Assembly (NCBI RefSeq): GCF_001439695.1
Contig: NZ_JYLL01000027.1
Location: 20,646 to 84,645 of the forward strand
Origin: Pseudomonas veronii
GTDB lineage: Bacteria > Pseudomonadota > Gammaproteobacteria > Pseudomonadales > Pseudomonadaceae
DNA: 64,000 bases
Direction of reading: 5' to 3'
In this document: positions 35,444 to 44,618 of the stretch, in pieces
Position numbering within the stretch: position 1 is the first letter of the stretch
Layout of the letters: the number at the start of each line of letters is the position of its first letter
Translations under genes and position numbers: made by a program
The notes under the pieces: generated by a model
Databases searched by the model: none
What the model was told of the DNA's origin: nothing
The model's input: only the letters and a program-made list of their open reading frames with translations

Positions 35444-36669
35444 GCTTTGGTGTGCCCGGCCGCTTCCGGGGTGGACAGGTTCAGTGGCGCCTTACGCACC
35501 ATGACGGTGATGATAGCCAGCGCCGCGATCGCCAACCCGGGAGAGGTCGCCAGCAGGACGCCTGTGGTGCCCGCACCTGCGGCGAGCAGTTGTCCCGCCG
35601 CCAGCGGTCCGGCCACCGAGCCCAGCCGGCCGATGGCCACGGCCGCACCGACACCGGTGGCGCGTACCGCCGTTGGATAGGAGGGCGGTGCCGACGCATA
35701 GAGCACCAACTGCGCGGCCATGACGAACAAGCCCGCGGCGAAACCGGCGATGGCCATGGGCACGATGCCCACCGACAGCCCGACCCCGGCCAGGGCCGCG
35801 AGCAGCCCGGCATACACGAACAGCACCACTCTGAGGGCATTGCAGCGGTCCAGCAGGACACCGCCGAGCAGCGAGCCAAGGGCGCCGCCGATGTTGAACA
35901 GCATCTGCACCATGCCCGCCTGGGGTTTGCTGAAGCCTTGTTCGAGCAACAACGACGGCAGCCAGTTGAGCAGCATGTACATCACAGTCAGGGTGAAGAA
36001 GTAGCTGAGCCACAAGGCCAGCGTGGTGCCTGCGCGCCCTTCGCCGAACAGCGCCTGGCGAGTGGAGGGGCGGGCACTGAGGGTATTGTCGAGCTGTTGG
36101 CGAAAGGCGTTGGACTCGGGCAGCAGCAGGATCATCAACGGCACGGCCAGCAAGGGCGCCAGGCCGCCGATGATAAAGGTGGTCTGCCAGTGTTCACTGG
36201 AAAACATCGCCACCACCGCCGCCAATGCGCCGCCCAACGGCACGCCGCAGTACATCACACTGATGGCGGTGCCCCGGCTGCGTTCGCTGACCGCTTCGGC
36301 GCACAGCGCGATCAGGTTAGGCAGCGCGGCACCCAGCCCGAGGCCGGTCAGAAAGCGCACCAACAGCAGGCTCGAGTAGCTTTCGACAAACGCGGTGCAA
36401 AGCGAGAACAGCCCGAACAGCAGCACGGCGATCACCAGGATTTTCTTGCGCCCGATTCGGTCGGCGACCCAGCCACCGAAGAACGCCCCCGGCAGCAGGC
36501 CAATGATCCCGACGCTGAACACCCAACCGAGCATCTTCGGGTCCAGGGCAAAACTCTGGCGCAACCCCGCGGCGGCGGTTCCGGCGGCTTGCAGATCGAA
36601 CCCTTCGATCAGCGCAACGATAAAGCACAACGCGATAGTCAGCGTCGAACGACGCGATGGACTGTCCAT
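35440..36669 (-). CDS. MFS aromatic-acid/H+ symporter (MhpT/PcaK-like)
   Basis: 409 residues from ATG 36669, with TGAGG upstream; a TTG six bases before is an alternative start. About 12 membrane helices. Helix 1 carries the charged DLQAAG motif (EGFDLQAAGTAAAG) typical of aromatic acid:H+ symporters. The loop 2-3 signature GGWVADRIGRKKILVIAVLLFG is present, as is RATGVGAAVAIGRLGSVAGPL. It is paralogous to the MhpT-like protein at 62358-63563. The likely cargo is a hydroxycinnamate or vanillate, judged by position. Confidence 0.85.
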   Translation of the reverse strand: MDSPSRRSTLTIALCFIVALIEGFDLQAAGTAAAGLRQSFALDPKMLGWVFSVGIIGLLPGAFFGGWVADRIGRKKILVIAVLLFGLFSLCTAFVESYSSLLLVRFLTGLGLGAALPNLIALCAEAVSERSRGTAISVMYCGVPLGGALAAVVAMFSSEHWQTTFIIGGLAPLLAVPLMILLLPESNAFRQQLDNTLSARPSTRQALFGEGRAGTTLALWLSYFFTLTVMYMLLNWLPSLLLEQGFSKPQAGMVQMLFNIGGALGSLLGGVLLDRCNALRVVLFVYAGLLAALAGVGLSVGIVPMAIAGFAAGLFVMAAQLVLYASAPPSYPTAVRATGVGAAVAIGRLGSVAGPLAAGQLLAAGAGTTGVLLATSPGLAIAALAIITVMVRKAPLNLSTPEAAGHTKA

Positions 36670-36680
36670 GGGCAAACCTC

Positions 36681-36700
36681 ATTGTTGTTGTTTTTGTTGT
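36681..36700 (-). promoter_or_regulatory. A-rich CA motif before the MFS symporter gene
   Basis: On the minus strand ACAACAAAAACAACAACAAT, with several AANAANAA registers, sits directly before the ribosome-binding site of the MFS gene (start 36669). Confidence 0.5.
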
Positions 36701-36951
36701 GGTGGCGAGCGCAAGTGGCTGCTGCTGATTAAGATAACAAAGATAACTAAAAAATGAATGGCGTATTAAAAATGCTAAAAACAGTAAATAAGTGCTTTAA
36801 ATTCATGGTGTTGTGATGCGTGTCAGTGTTCATCATAAAAATAGATAGCTTTATTAATGTTCGATTATCGGTCAGTTGCTGTTGACGAGTGCCGTCGGCT
36901 GTTTCCATTCTCTGTTGGCGAAGCCGAACGGGCCGAGCGTGTGCCACCCCC

Positions 36952-36969
36952 AAAAACAACAACAAAAAA
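36952..36969 (+). promoter_or_regulatory. A-rich CA motif before the first OprD gene
   Basis: AAAAACAACAACAAAAAA ends 12 bases before the ATG at 36982. It is close to a mirror of the motif before the divergent MFS gene, so both transport genes carry the same type of leader signal. Confidence 0.5.
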
Positions 36970-36981
36970 TGGACAACGAAC

Positions 36982-38307
36982 ATGCCAAAACTCCCGATGG
37001 AGGACGCCGTTGCAGTGGCGTCCGTCTCCTGTGTGTCGAACCGCAAGCCAGGCCTGGTCATGGCGTTGCTGGCCTTGAGCGTGTTGCCCTCCCAGCTGTG
37101 GGCGGCCGGCTTTATCGACGACAGCCACGGCACCTTGACCCTGCGCAATTACTATCTGGATCGCGACTACAAGGACGACGGTGCAAAGACCGCTGCGCGA
37201 GAATGGGCCCAGGCGTTCATCCTCAACCTGGAATCGGGGTACACCCCGGGCCCGCTGGGCTTTGGCCTGGATGTGCGCGGGTTGATGGGGGTCAAGCTCG
37301 ATTCTTCGCCGGACCGCAGCGGCACCGAGTTGTTGCCGGTGTCGGCCAGCGACAAGCGTGCCGCCGATGAGTACTCGCGCCTGGCGCCGACCGCCAAGAT
37401 GCGGTTTGCCCAAACCACCGTGAAGACCGGTGACGTGTCGATCTTCCTGCCGTTCGCCTTTGCCAGCCCGTCGCGCCTGCTGCCGCAAACCTTTCGCGGC
37501 ACCACCTTGAGCTCCAAGGATATCGACGGCCTGACCTTCAATACCGGCTATATCGACCGCATCAACAAACGCGACTCCACCAGCTACCAGGCCATGACCA
37601 TCGCCTCGCCCAACCGGCGTTTCAACGCCACCGCCACCACTTCGCACCTGGCTTACGTCGGCGGTGACTACCAGGTCAACAAAGACCTCAGCCTGCGCGC
37701 CTATCACTCGCAGATAGCCGACCTCTACCAGCAGGACACCCTGGCGTTGCTGCACAATCTGCCCGTGGGCGATGGCGTGCTCACCAGCGACTTGCGCAGT
37801 TTCTTCAGTCGTGAGGACGGCAGCGCCAAGGCGGGGAACGTGGATAACCGCAACCTCTCGGCGTTGTTTGGCTACCGCCTGGGCGGTCACAAATTCAGCC
37901 TGGGCTACATGCATTCCAGTGGGGAGACGGCCACGCCCTATATCTCCGGGACGGAGCTGATGGGCATGAGCGAACTGACCATGAGTTCGGACTTTCTCAA
38001 CGCCAAGGAGCGCACCTGGCAGGCGATCTACGACTATGACTTCGCGGCTTCCGGTTTACCGGGCCTGAAGGGCCGGCTGCGTTACGTGCGCGGCGATAAC
38101 ATCGAGCTGGCGGCATTCAACGCCGAGGATCGCAAGGAGCGCGAGTTCCAGATGGAGCTGGGCTACGTGATCCAGAGCGGCCCGCTGAAGAACGTCGGGC
38201 TGCTGGCGCGCAAGTCGATCTATCGCAATGACTTCCCGGCTGGCGCGGCATTTCGCGATGAAAACCAGACCCGTTTCCTGGTGCTCTACACCGTGGCGCT
38301 CTGGTAA
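36982..38307 (+). CDS. OprD-family porin (aromatic carboxylate type)
   Basis: 441 residues from ATG 36982. The signal region ends MALLALSVLPSQLWAAG. The OprD signature GFIDDSHGTLTLRNYYLDRDYK is followed by EWAQAFILNLESGYTPGPLGFGLDVRGLMGVKLDSSPDRSGTELLP, and the barrel ends TRFLVLYTVALW. OprD channels admit small carboxylates or basic amino acids. Beside the ferulate genes this one probably takes up hydroxycinnamates or vanillate. The N-terminal extension before the hydrophobic core is long, and the start could be one of the inner ATGs. Confidence 0.88.
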   Translation: MPKLPMEDAVAVASVSCVSNRKPGLVMALLALSVLPSQLWAAGFIDDSHGTLTLRNYYLDRDYKDDGAKTAAREWAQAFILNLESGYTPGPLGFGLDVRGLMGVKLDSSPDRSGTELLPVSASDKRAADEYSRLAPTAKMRFAQTTVKTGDVSIFLPFAFASPSRLLPQTFRGTTLSSKDIDGLTFNTGYIDRINKRDSTSYQAMTIASPNRRFNATATTSHLAYVGGDYQVNKDLSLRAYHSQIADLYQQDTLALLHNLPVGDGVLTSDLRSFFSREDGSAKAGNVDNRNLSALFGYRLGGHKFSLGYMHSSGETATPYISGTELMGMSELTMSSDFLNAKERTWQAIYDYDFAASGLPGLKGRLRYVRGDNIELAAFNAEDRKEREFQMELGYVIQSGPLKNVGLLARKSIYRNDFPAGAAFRDENQTRFLVLYTVALW

Positions 38308-38311
38308 GCCG

Positions 38312-38800
38312 TCAGTCCTGATACACCTTCTTCAGCAAGCGCAGCAGCTCTGCACGTTCCTCACCGTCCAGGGCTGCGGTGGAGTCCAGGTCACTCTGGA
38401 CGGCGATCTCTTTGAGCGCCTTGAGCAGGGTTTCGCCGGTCTTGCTGAGGAAGATCCCATAGGAGCGCTTGTCTGGTTTGCAGCGCACACGCACGGCGAG
38501 GGCGCGGCTTTCCAGCTTGTTCAGCAACGGCACCACCTGGGGCGGCTCAATCGCCAGCGCGCGAGCCAGGTCGGTCTGCATCAGGCCGGGATTCTGCTCG
38601 ATGATCGCCAGGGCCGAGAACTGAGCGGGGCGCAGGTCGTGCTCGGCAAGCCGACCGATCAGGTTCTGGAACAGCTTGAGCTGCGCACGCCGTATGGCGT
38701 AGCCGATCAGGTCGTCCAGGGCCGAATCCAGCGGCGCACGCCCCTCGGTGGTGTCGGGCAGGGCCAGGTTGGCGTCGGCGATGTTGGAAGGCTTGGCCAT
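38312..38800 (-). CDS. MarR-family repressor of the ferulate operon
   Basis: 162 residues with the MarR winged helix: LRPAQFSALAIIEQNPGLMQTDLARALAIEPPQVVPLLNKLESRALAVRVRCKPDKRSYGIFLSKTG. In comparable operons (FerC of Sphingobium, HcaR of Acinetobacter) MarR proteins repress hydroxycinnamate genes and are released by hydroxycinnamoyl-CoA. This gene diverges from ech over a 213-bp region holding a good sigma-70 promoter for ech, an overlapping inverted repeat, and a possible promoter for itself (TTGATA-N18-TAAAAC, 38905-38934, minus strand). Confidence 0.85.
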   Translation of the reverse strand: MAKPSNIADANLALPDTTEGRAPLDSALDDLIGYAIRRAQLKLFQNLIGRLAEHDLRPAQFSALAIIEQNPGLMQTDLARALAIEPPQVVPLLNKLESRALAVRVRCKPDKRSYGIFLSKTGETLLKALKEIAVQSDLDSTAALDGEERAELLRLLKKVYQD

Positions 38801-38939
38801 TGACAGTGCAATCCTCAGAAGGTGGAGGTTAAGAAAGCTATCTAGTTTGCCGAGGTTCGCGAGCCATGGCTATGCCGGCTTTTCATAACGCCCGAGCGGC
38901 TTAGGTTTTACAAGGGGAAAATATTGGTTATCAAGGTTA

Positions 38940-38960
38940 ATAGTTAATTGACATAACTAT
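38940..38960. promoter_or_regulatory. Inverted repeat, candidate MarR operator
   Basis: ATAGTTA-ATTGACA-TAACTAT has perfect 7-bp arms around a 7-base centre, covering the -35 box of the ech promoter. Size and position suit a MarR dimer that blocks polymerase. Confidence 0.65.
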
Positions 38961-38976
38961 ATTTGCGGTTTAATTT
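38948..38976 (+). promoter_or_regulatory. Sigma-70 promoter of ech-vdh-fcs operon
   Basis: TTGACA, 17 bases, TAATTT: a perfect -35, ideal spacing and a fair -10. Initiation would fall near 38983, about 31 bases before the ech ATG. Such a strong core promoter fits an operon held off by a repressor. Confidence 0.75.
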
Positions 38977-39013
38977 CGAATCATCTTCCAACCAAGAACA
39001 AGAGCGTACCGTC

Positions 39014-39844
39014 ATGAGCAATTACGAAGGCCGTTGGACCACCGTCAAGGTTGAAATCGAGGAAGGCATTGCCTGGGTCATTCTCAATCGCCCGGAAAAA
39101 CGCAACGCCATGAGCCCGACCCTGAACCGCGAAATGATCGACGTCCTGGAAACCCTGGAGCAGGACCCCGACGCCGGCGTACTGGTACTGACCGGTGCCG
39201 GTGAAGCCTGGACCGCCGGCATGGACCTCAAGGAATACTTTCGCGAAGTGGATGCCGGCCCGGAAATCCTCCAGGAGAAAATCCGCCGCGAAGCCTCGCA
39301 ATGGCAATGGAAACTGCTGCGCATGTACGCCAAGCCCACCATCGCCATGGTCAATGGCTGGTGCTTCGGCGGCGGCTTCAGCCCATTGGTGGCGTGCGAC
39401 CTGGCGATCTGCGCCGACGAAGCCACCTTCGGCCTCTCGGAAATCAACTGGGGCATCCCACCGGGCAACCTGGTGAGCAAGGCCATGGCCGACACCGTGG
39501 GCCATCGTCAATCGCTGTACTACATCATGACCGGCAAGACCTTCGGCGGGCAGAAGGCCGCCGAGATGGGCCTGGTCAACGAAAGCGTACCGCTGGCGCA
39601 ACTGCGCGAAGTGACCATCGAACTGGCGCGCAACCTGCTGGAGAAAAACCCGGTGGTGCTGCGGGCGGCCAAGCATGGCTTCAAGCGTTGCCGCGAACTG
39701 ACCTGGGAGCAGAACGAGGATTACCTCTACGCCAAGCTCGATCAGTCGCGCCTGCTCGACACCGAAGGCGGCCGCGAGCAGGGCATGAAGCAGTTCCTCG
39801 ACGACAAGAGCATCAAGCCCGGCCTGCAGACGTACAAACGCTGA
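39014..39844 (+). CDS. ech: p-Hydroxycinnamoyl-CoA hydratase/lyase (feruloyl-CoA to vanillin)
   Basis: 276 residues from ATG 39014 (MSNYEGRWTTV), the standard length. It hydrates feruloyl-, caffeoyl- or coumaroyl-CoA and cleaves the product to acetyl-CoA and the aromatic aldehyde. Crotonase-fold marks are the CoA-site GAGEAWTAGMDLKEY, with Met 70 and Tyr 75, an oxyanion-hole region WCFGGGF, and catalytic Glu 143 in FGLSEINWG, as in the Pseudomonas enzyme. It is the first gene of the operon. Confidence 0.95.
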   Translation: MSNYEGRWTTVKVEIEEGIAWVILNRPEKRNAMSPTLNREMIDVLETLEQDPDAGVLVLTGAGEAWTAGMDLKEYFREVDAGPEILQEKIRREASQWQWKLLRMYAKPTIAMVNGWCFGGGFSPLVACDLAICADEATFGLSEINWGIPPGNLVSKAMADTVGHRQSLYYIMTGKTFGGQKAAEMGLVNESVPLAQLREVTIELARNLLEKNPVVLRAAKHGFKRCRELTWEQNEDYLYAKLDQSRLLDTEGGREQGMKQFLDDKSIKPGLQTYKR

Positions 39845-39952
39845 GGCTAGTCGGCGAATGGCGGGCGCATCCCGCTGTTCGCCGCCTCACCCTGGCGCTA
39901 CTGTGACATCGCTTGAATGCATTCCCCATAAAGACAATAAAGAGGAATCACC

Positions 39953-41401
39953 ATGCTGGACGTGCCCCTGTTGATCGGCGGCCGGTCGTGCCCCGCCCGT
40001 GACGGTCGAACCTTCGAGCGTCGCAACCCGGTGACCGGTGAAGTGGTTTCGCGGGTTGCCGCCGCGACCCTGGACGATGCCGACGCCGCCGTGGCCGCAG
40101 CCCAGGCGGCGTTCCCCGGCTGGGCCGCGCTGGCGCCGAATGAACGCCGCACCCGGTTGCTCAAGGCGGCCGAGCACTTGCAGGCGCGCAGCGCCGAATT
40201 CATTGCCGCCGCCGGCGAAACCGGCGCCATGGCCAACTGGTATGGCTTCAACGTGCGCCTGGCCGCCAACATGCTGCGTGAAGCGGCGTCGATGACCACC
40301 CAGATCACCGGTGAAGTGATCCCCTCCGATGTCCCCGGCAGTTTCGCCATGGCCCTGCGTCAGCCGTGCGGCGTGGTGCTGGGGATTGCGCCGTGGAATG
40401 CCCCGGTCATCCTCGCCACGCGCGCCATCGCCATGCCGCTGGCCTGCGGCAATACCGTGGTGCTCAAGGCTTCGGAGTTAAGCCCGGCAGTGCATCGCCT
40501 GATTGGCCAGGTCTTGCAGGATGCCGGGCTGGGCGATGGCGTGGTCAACGTCATCAGCAACGCACCGGCCGATGCCGCCGCGATTGTCGAACGGCTGATC
40601 GCCAACCCGGCGGTGCGCCGGGTCAACTTCACCGGCTCGACCCATGTCGGGCGGATTGTCGGCGAACTCTCGGCGCGTCACCTCAAGCCGGCCTTGCTGG
40701 AACTGGGCGGCAAGGCGCCGCTCCTGGTGCTCGACGACGCCGACCTGGATGCGGCGGTTGCCGCGGCAGCGTTTGGTGCCTACTTCAACCAGGGGCAGAT
40801 TTGCATGTCCACCGAGCGCCTGATTGTCGATGCCAAGGTCGCCGATGCGTTTATCGCCAAGCTGACCGCCAAGGTCGCCAGCCTGCGCGCCGGTGACCCC
40901 GCGGCGGCGGATTCGGTCTTGGGTTCCCTGGTGGATGCCAGCGCCGGTACGCGCATCAAGGCCCTGATCGACGATGCGCTGGGCAAGGGCGCACGGCTGG
41001 TCGCGGGCGGCCAGTTGGAGGGCAGCATCCTGCAGCCGACCCTGATCGATGGCGTCACCGAGAACATGCGCTTGTACCGCGAAGAATCCTTCGGCCCGGT
41101 GGCGGTGTTGCTGCGCGGTGACGGTGATGAAGCACTGCTGCGCCTGGCCAACGACTCCGAGTTCGGCCTGTCGGCGGCGATCTTCAGCCGCGACACCGGG
41201 CGTGCGCTGGCGCTGGCGCAGCGGGTGGAGTCGGGCATTTGCCACATCAACGGGCCGACCGTGCATGACGAGGCGCAGATGCCCTTTGGCGGGGTCAAGT
41301 CCAGCGGTTACGGCAGCTTTGGCGGCAAGGCGTCGATTGAACACTTCACGCAATTGCGCTGGGTGACCTTGCAGAACGGGCCGCGGCATTACCCGATCTG
41401 A
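39953..41401 (+). CDS. vdh: Vanillin dehydrogenase
   Basis: 482 residues. It oxidises vanillin (also 4-hydroxy- and 3,4-dihydroxybenzaldehyde) to the acid with NAD. General base Glu 250 in LLELGGKAPL and nucleophile Cys 284 in GQICMSTERL are present. ICHINGPTVHDEAQMPFGGVKSSGYG near the C terminus matches the vanillin/salicylaldehyde dehydrogenase group. AGAGGA precedes the ATG. It is placed between ech and fcs, as in P. putida and P. fluorescens ferulate operons. Confidence 0.92.
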   Translation: MLDVPLLIGGRSCPARDGRTFERRNPVTGEVVSRVAAATLDDADAAVAAAQAAFPGWAALAPNERRTRLLKAAEHLQARSAEFIAAAGETGAMANWYGFNVRLAANMLREAASMTTQITGEVIPSDVPGSFAMALRQPCGVVLGIAPWNAPVILATRAIAMPLACGNTVVLKASELSPAVHRLIGQVLQDAGLGDGVVNVISNAPADAAAIVERLIANPAVRRVNFTGSTHVGRIVGELSARHLKPALLELGGKAPLLVLDDADLDAAVAAAAFGAYFNQGQICMSTERLIVDAKVADAFIAKLTAKVASLRAGDPAAADSVLGSLVDASAGTRIKALIDDALGKGARLVAGGQLEGSILQPTLIDGVTENMRLYREESFGPVAVLLRGDGDEALLRLANDSEFGLSAAIFSRDTGRALALAQRVESGICHINGPTVHDEAQMPFGGVKSSGYGSFGGKASIEHFTQLRWVTLQNGPRHYPI

Positions 41402-41417
41402 GCAGGCGTCGCGACAT

Positions 41418-41447
41418 AACAATAACAAGGCGGCTGTGATCCGCCTT
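41418..41447 (+). promoter_or_regulatory. CA motif plus short hairpin between vdh and fcs
   Basis: AACAATAACAA (41418-41428) matches AANAANAA. It runs into a hairpin AAGGCGG-CTGTGAT-CCGCCTT (41427-41447), which ends just before the fcs ribosome-binding site GGAGGA. The arrangement could couple Hfq/Crc binding to access of the fcs ribosome site. Confidence 0.4.
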
Positions 41448-41463
41448 GCTGGAGGACACCCTT

Positions 41464-43338
41464 GTGAGTTCCGAATTCAGACCGCAACCCCAGCCCGCAC
41501 CGCGCTACCGCGAGGTCTCCATCGGCCACGCCCCGGTGGCGGTCACTGAAGAGCAGGGCGTGCTGCATATGCGTTCCCTGGAGCCATTGGCCGAGTTGCC
41601 GGCGCGCTTGCTCGATCGTCTGGTGCATTGGGCCCGGGTGCGTCCCGAACAGACCTTCATCGCCGCACGCCAGGCCGATGGTGACTGGCGTCGCGTCAGC
41701 TACGCGCAGATGCTTGAGAGCGTGCGGGCGATTGCCCAGGCCTTGCTGAGTTACGGCCTGTCGGCAGACAAGCCGCTGGCGTTGCTGTCGGGCAACGACA
41801 TCGAGCATCTGCAACTGGCCCTCGGTGCGATGTACGCCGGTATCCCTTACTGCCCGGTGTCGCCGGCGTATTCGTTGTTGTCCCAGGACTTCGCCAAGCT
41901 GCGGCATGTATGCGACTTGCTGCAACCGGGGCTGGTGTTCGTCAGCGATGCGGCGGCCTACCAGCGCGCGATCGACGCGGTATTGCCGGCCGAGACGCCG
42001 CTGATCTGCGTGCGCGGCCATGTGCCGGGACGCACCCAGGTCAGCTTCGCGAGCCTGCTGCAAACCCCGGGCGGCAGTGCGGCCGATCAGGCGTTCAATG
42101 CCACCGGCCCGGACAGCATCGCCAAGTTTCTTTTCACCTCGGGCTCGACCAAATTGCCCAAGGCGGTGATCACCACGCAACGCATGCTCTGCGCCAACCA
42201 GCAGATGCTGTTGCAGACGTTTCCGGTGTTCGGCGAAGAGCCGCCGGTGCTGGTGGACTGGTTGCCGTGGAATCACACCTTCGGCGGCAGCCACAACGTC
42301 GGCATCGTGCTCTACAACGGCGGCACCTTTTACCTCGACGCTGGCAAGCCCACGGCCCAGGGGTTTGCCGAGACCCTGCGCAACCTCAAGGAGGTGTCGC
42401 CCACGGCCTATCTGACGGTGCCCAAGGGCTGGGAAGAGTTGGTCAGCGCCCTGGAGCAGGATGCCGAGTTGCGCGAGTGCTTTTTTGCGCGAATGAAATT
42501 GTTTTTCTTCGCCGCCGCGGGCCTGTCGCAAAGTGTCTGGGACCGCCTCGACCGGGTGGCCGAACAGCACTGCGGAGAACGCATCCGCATGATGGCCGGG
42601 CTGGGCATGACCGAAGCCGCGCCATCCTGCACCTTCACCACCGGGCCGTTGTCCATGGCCGGCTATATCGGTTTGCCCGCGCCGGGCTGCGAGGTGCGCC
42701 TGGTGCCGGTGGACGGCAAGTTCGAAGGGCGCTTTCGCGGGCCGCACATCATGCCGGGGTACTGGCGGGCGCCGGAACAAACCGCCGAGGTGTTCGACCC
42801 GCACGGCTTCTATTGTTCGGGGGACGCGATCAAGCTCGCCGACCCGAATCGGCCGCAACTGGGGCTGATGTTCGACGGGCGCATCGCCGAGGATTTCAAA
42901 CTGTCCTCCGGGGTGTTTGTCAGCGTCGGGCCGTTGCGCAATCGCGCGGTGCTGGAAGGCTCGCCGTATGTGCAGGACCTGGTGATTGCCGCGCCGGACC
43001 GCGAATGCCTGGGCGCCCTGGTCTTCCCCAGGCTCTACGAATGCCGCCGGCTGGCGGGCTTGAACGCCGACGCGAGCGACGCCGACGTACTCGCCAGCGC
43101 GCCGGTGCGCCAATGGTTCGGCGACTGGTTGCAGCGCCTCAATCGCGACGCCACCGGCAATGCCAGCCGTTTGGAATGGATTGCCTTGCTCGACGAGCCG
43201 GCGTCTATCGACCGTGGGGAAATTACCGACAAGGGGTCGATCAACCAGCGTGCGGTACTGCAATGGCGCGCGGCCAAGGTCGAGGCGCTGTATCGCGGTG
43301 AAGATGCTGCGATCCTGCGTGCCGAGCCCAAGCCTTGA
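41464..43338 (+). CDS. fcs: Feruloyl-CoA synthase
   Basis: 624 residues from GTG 41464, preceded by GGAGGA; a TTG at 41446 is in frame but lacks a ribosome site. An ANL-superfamily ligase with the phosphate loop FTSGSTKLPKAVITT (about 224-238), MAGLGMTEAAPSCTFTTGP and the hinge/adenylate region YCSGDAIKLADP, then DGRIAEDFKLSSGVFVSVGPLR. It activates ferulate, caffeate or p-coumarate with ATP and CoA for the Ech step. The length of about 620 residues is normal for bacterial Fcs. Confidence 0.92.
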   Translation: MSSEFRPQPQPAPRYREVSIGHAPVAVTEEQGVLHMRSLEPLAELPARLLDRLVHWARVRPEQTFIAARQADGDWRRVSYAQMLESVRAIAQALLSYGLSADKPLALLSGNDIEHLQLALGAMYAGIPYCPVSPAYSLLSQDFAKLRHVCDLLQPGLVFVSDAAAYQRAIDAVLPAETPLICVRGHVPGRTQVSFASLLQTPGGSAADQAFNATGPDSIAKFLFTSGSTKLPKAVITTQRMLCANQQMLLQTFPVFGEEPPVLVDWLPWNHTFGGSHNVGIVLYNGGTFYLDAGKPTAQGFAETLRNLKEVSPTAYLTVPKGWEELVSALEQDAELRECFFARMKLFFFAAAGLSQSVWDRLDRVAEQHCGERIRMMAGLGMTEAAPSCTFTTGPLSMAGYIGLPAPGCEVRLVPVDGKFEGRFRGPHIMPGYWRAPEQTAEVFDPHGFYCSGDAIKLADPNRPQLGLMFDGRIAEDFKLSSGVFVSVGPLRNRAVLEGSPYVQDLVIAAPDRECLGALVFPRLYECRRLAGLNADASDADVLASAPVRQWFGDWLQRLNRDATGNASRLEWIALLDEPASIDRGEITDKGSINQRAVLQWRAAKVEALYRGEDAAILRAEPKP

Positions 43339-44576
43339 GCGGCGTGGGGCAATATTCGGCGTTTGCCGACGTGGCGATTTACGAGGCGCTACGCACGCCG
43401 TGGGTCGACCTCGGTGGCGCCTTGTCCCTGGTCTCGCCCATCGACCTGGGGATCAAGGTCGGCCGTGAAGTCCTGGCCCGTGCCGGTATCGACCCGCTGG
43501 CGGTGGACAGCGTGCTGGCCGGCTCCATGGCCCAGGCCAGCTTCGATGCCTATTTGCTGCCGCGGCATGTCGGGTTGTACTGCGGCGTGGCGCAATCGGT
43601 CCCGGCGCTGGGGGTGCAGCGCATCTGCGCCACGGGTTTCGAGCTGTTGCGCCAGGCCGCTGAGCAACTGCGCGACGAGGTGCAACTGGCCTTGTGCGTG
43701 GCCAGTGAGTCGATGTCCCGCAACCCGATTGCGGCCTACACCCACCGGGATGGGTTTCGTCTCGGTGGCGAAGTGCAATTCAAGGATTTTCTCTGGGAAG
43801 CCCTATACGACCCGGCCCCGGGGCTGGACATGATTGCCACCGCCGACCACCTGGCGCGCCGCCATGGCCTGAGCCGCGAGGCCGTGGACCGTTACGCCTG
43901 CGCGAGCCATCAGCGTGCGTTGCAGGCGCAGCGTGACGGCGCGTGGGCTGAAGAGATCGTGACGGTCGATAACCAAGTGTTCGAGCTGGAGGGGTATCAG
44001 CCGCGTGGCATCAGCCTGGCGCGCCGCGCCGCTGCCGTCACCCAGGACAGCCACCCACGGCCCACCGACCTTGCGGCCCTGGCACGCTTGCGCGCCGTGC
44101 ATGCCAATGGCGTGCAAACCGCTGGCAACAGCTGCGCGGTGGTCGATGGTGCGGCGGCAGCCCTGGTCGGGCGCGCCTCGGCCTGCCCGCGTGTGCCCCT
44201 GGCCCGGCTGCTGGCCAGCGCGGTGGTCGGTGTGGCGCCGGAGTTCATGGGCATCGGTCCGGCGCCGGCGATCCGCTTGCTGCTGCATCGGAGCGGGTTG
44301 AGCCTGGATGACATCGGCCGTTTCGAGATCAACGAAGCGCAGGCGGCCCAGGTATTGGCGGTGGCCCAGGAACTGGAGCTGGACAGCACCCGGCTCAACG
44401 TCCAGGGCGGTTCGCTGGCGGTGGGGCATCCATTGGCTGCCACCGGCCTGCGTTTGGTCATGACGCTGGCCGGGCAATTACGCCGGCACAACCTGCGCTA
44501 CGGGATTGCCGCTGCGTGCGTCGGCGGTGGGCAGGGCATGGCGTTGTTGATCGAGAACCCGGCCTATCGCGGTTGA
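43335..44576 (+). CDS. aat: Thiolase-family acetyl-CoA acyltransferase (ferulate-operon thiolase)
   Basis: 413 residues. Acyl-accepting Cys 98 (VQRICATGFELL), His 365 in GGSLAVGHPLAATG and Cys 395 in AAACVGGGQGMALLIE complete the thiolase triad. It corresponds to the aat gene that follows fcs in other Pseudomonas ferulate loci. The retro-aldol route through Ech needs no thiolase, so its job is unclear. The start is a TTG overlapping the fcs stop by four bases; GTG at 43344 is an alternative. Confidence 0.83.
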   Translation: MSGVGQYSAFADVAIYEALRTPWVDLGGALSLVSPIDLGIKVGREVLARAGIDPLAVDSVLAGSMAQASFDAYLLPRHVGLYCGVAQSVPALGVQRICATGFELLRQAAEQLRDEVQLALCVASESMSRNPIAAYTHRDGFRLGGEVQFKDFLWEALYDPAPGLDMIATADHLARRHGLSREAVDRYACASHQRALQAQRDGAWAEEIVTVDNQVFELEGYQPRGISLARRAAAVTQDSHPRPTDLAALARLRAVHANGVQTAGNSCAVVDGAAAALVGRASACPRVPLARLLASAVVGVAPEFMGIGPAPAIRLLLHRSGLSLDDIGRFEINEAQAAQVLAVAQELELDSTRLNVQGGSLAVGHPLAATGLRLVMTLAGQLRRHNLRYGIAAACVGGGQGMALLIENPAYRG

Positions 44577-44618
44577 GCGTTCAACGGTGTAACTCCTTTT
44601 TATTCGATGAGGTTTGCC

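Noticed and set aside
41389..43263. A 624-codon minus-strand frame opposite fcs
   Set aside because: Antisense shadow of a strongly conserved ligase gene; no domain seen.
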